A DNA stretch of 6,118 nt from Sphingomonas sp. (lineage in GTDB: Bacteria > Pseudomonadota > Alphaproteobacteria > Sphingomonadales > Sphingomonadaceae), in contig JASLBO010000003.1 of the NCBI GenBank assembly GCA_030146605.1, forward strand, positions 1 through 6,118. Direction: 5' to 3'. Positions 5,040-6,118 of this stretch are shown one piece after another; position 1 is the stretch's first letter, and every line of letters begins with the position of its first letter. Under the pieces are notes generated by a model that worked only from the letters and a program-made list of their open reading frames with translations, was not told where the DNA came from and did not search any database. The translations under genes and the position numbers were made by a program.

Positions 5040-6118
5040 ATGACCGAAGACTTCCTCCTCGAACTCCGCTCCGAGGAAATCCCCGCGCGGATGCAGGAAA
5101 AGGCGCGCGCCGATCTCGCCGCCTTGTTCGACGCGCGGCTCAAGGCGCTCAACCTCGCCTTCGAATCGATCGAGAGCTTCGCCACCCCGCGCCGGCTCGC
5201 GCTGATCGTCCGCGGCGTCGCCGAGACCACCACCGCGGCGACCGAGGAACGCAAGGGGCCCCGCGCCGACGCGCCCGACGCCGCGATCCAGGGCTTCCTG
5301 CGCTCGACCGGGCTCAATCGCGACCAGCTCGTCCCGCGCGACGACGGCAAGGGCGGGCAAGTGCTGTTCGCGGTGATCGAGCGGCCGGGGGTTGCCGCCG
5401 GGTCGGTGCTCGCCAGCGCCACCACGCATGCGATCCACAGCTTCGCCTGGCCCAAGTCGATGCGCTGGGGCGAGTCCTCGATCTCGACCGAGAGCCTGCG
5501 CTGGGTCCGCCCGCTGCAGGGCATCGTCGCCTTGCTCGGCGACAAATTGGTGCCGATCGAAGTCGCCGGGCTGACGAGCGGCGTCCAGACCGTCGGCCAT
5601 CGCTTCCACCATCCCGGCGTGATCACGATCGGCTCGGCCAACGACTATGTCGAGAAGCTGCGCGCCTGCCACGTCATCGTCGACGGCGCCGAGCGCCGCG
5701 CGATCATCGCTGTCGGCGCCAAGCTGGCGGCGCGCAAGGCGGGGCTGGAACTGGTCGAGGACGAAGGCCTGCTGTTCGAAAATGCCGGGCTGACCGAATG
5801 GCCGGTGCCGTTGCTCGGCCGCTTCGACCCGGATTTCCTGAGCGTGCCGCCGGAAGTGATCCAGCTGACGGCGCGGGTGAACCAGAAATACTTCGTCTGC
5901 CGCGATGGCGAGGGCAAGCTGGCCAACGCCTTTGTCTGCACCGCGAACGTGGACGCGAGCGACGGCGGCGCCAAGATCGTCGAGGGCAACCAGAAGGTCC
6001 TCGCCGCGCGGTTGTCGGATGCGCGCTTCTTTTACGAAACCGATCTCAAGACCCGGCTGGAGGACCTCCAGCCCAAGCTCGAAAAGATCGTCTTCCACGA
6101 GAAGCTGGGAACGGTCGC
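5040..6118 (+). CDS. glyS: Glycyl-tRNA synthetase beta subunit, N-terminal part; 3' end outside window
   Basis: The frame is open from the ATG at 5040-5042 to the right edge, giving 359 codons of a protein that is about 690 residues in E. coli. The beta subunit is needed for tRNA-Gly recognition and completes the alpha2beta2 enzyme. Family wording appears in the expected order: 'DFLLELRSEEIPARMQ' (residues 4-19; counterpart of LVEIGTEELPPK), 'FATPRRLALIVRG' (47-59), 'AIQGFLRSTG', 'WPKSMRWGESSISFxR'-like text near 140-160, 'GHRFHHPG', 'LLFENAGLTEWPVPLLGRFDPDFLSVPPEV', 'VNQKYFVCRDGEGKLANAF', and 'EGNQKVLAARLSDARFFYETDLK'. No frameshift or stop is seen. Only a weak AAAAG candidate precedes the start by 8 bases, and the inverted repeat ends 12 bases upstream. 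It should be co-transcribed with glyQ. Confidence 0.96.
   Translation, partial: MTEDFLLELRSEEIPARMQEKARADLAALFDARLKALNLAFESIESFATPRRLALIVRGVAETTTAATEERKGPRADAPDAAIQGFLRSTGLNRDQLVPRDDGKGGQVLFAVIERPGVAAGSVLASATTHAIHSFAWPKSMRWGESSISTESLRWVRPLQGIVALLGDKLVPIEVAGLTSGVQTVGHRFHHPGVITIGSANDYVEKLRACHVIVDGAERRAIIAVGAKLAARKAGLELVEDEGLLFENAGLTEWPVPLLGRFDPDFLSVPPEVIQLTARVNQKYFVCRDGEGKLANAFVCTANVDASDGGAKIVEGNQKVLAARLSDARFFYETDLKTRLEDLQPKLEKIVFHEKLGTV

Noticed and set aside
4741..5043. A 100-codon plus-strand frame, and long minus-strand frames, across the glyQ-glyS gap
   Set aside because: They run through the inverted repeat and overlap glyQ or glyS. Their Arg/Leu/Cys/Ala-rich text is the translation of the repeat words, with no family similarity.
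4647..6098. 483-codon minus-strand open frame opposite glyS
   Set aside because: It is the antisense shadow of GC-rich glyS codons; the glyS frame has full family similarity and this one has none.

Overview
This 6.1 kb window reads as ordinary chromosomal DNA from a GC-rich alphaproteobacterium, most likely a sphingomonad (Sphingomonadales). That placement is an inference. It rests on strong G/C preference at third codon positions, GlyRS split into alpha and beta subunits, the sphingomonad-like wording of Pth and GlyS, and a TbpB-like surface protein of a kind common in that group. No database search was possible.

Layout from left to right. (1) The window opens inside a gene whose C-terminus looks like a transferrin-binding-protein-like (TbpB beta-barrel) protein, ending at 593 and closed by a very clean GAAA-tetraloop terminator. 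(2) A block on the minus strand spans about 3837 to 656. In transcription order it holds a GumN/TraB-family lipoprotein, an ArsR-type repressor overlapping by 4 bases with an SRPBCC/AHSA1-like protein, then ribosomal protein L25 (rplY/ctc) and peptidyl-tRNA hydrolase (pth). (3) Diverging from gumN across a 67-base gap, the plus strand carries glyQ and the first 359 codons of glyS, the two subunits of glycyl-tRNA synthetase. They are separated by a 238-base gap filled largely by a long imperfect inverted repeat.

Functionally the window is mostly translation machinery: GlyRS charges tRNA-Gly, L25/CTC binds 5S rRNA in the 50S subunit, and Pth recycles peptidyl-tRNA. Inserted in this is a small, probably self-regulated ArsR-SRPBCC cassette with two tandem palindromes lying over its ribosome binding site.

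I found no convincing undescribed multi-gene system. The parts worth a second look are non-coding: the inverted repeat splitting glyQ from glyS and ending just before the glyS start codon; the terminator pressed against the pth start codon; the twin operator in front of the ArsR gene; a folded leader before rplY; and the short divergent gumN/glyQ region, where neither gene has a visible Shine-Dalgarno sequence.
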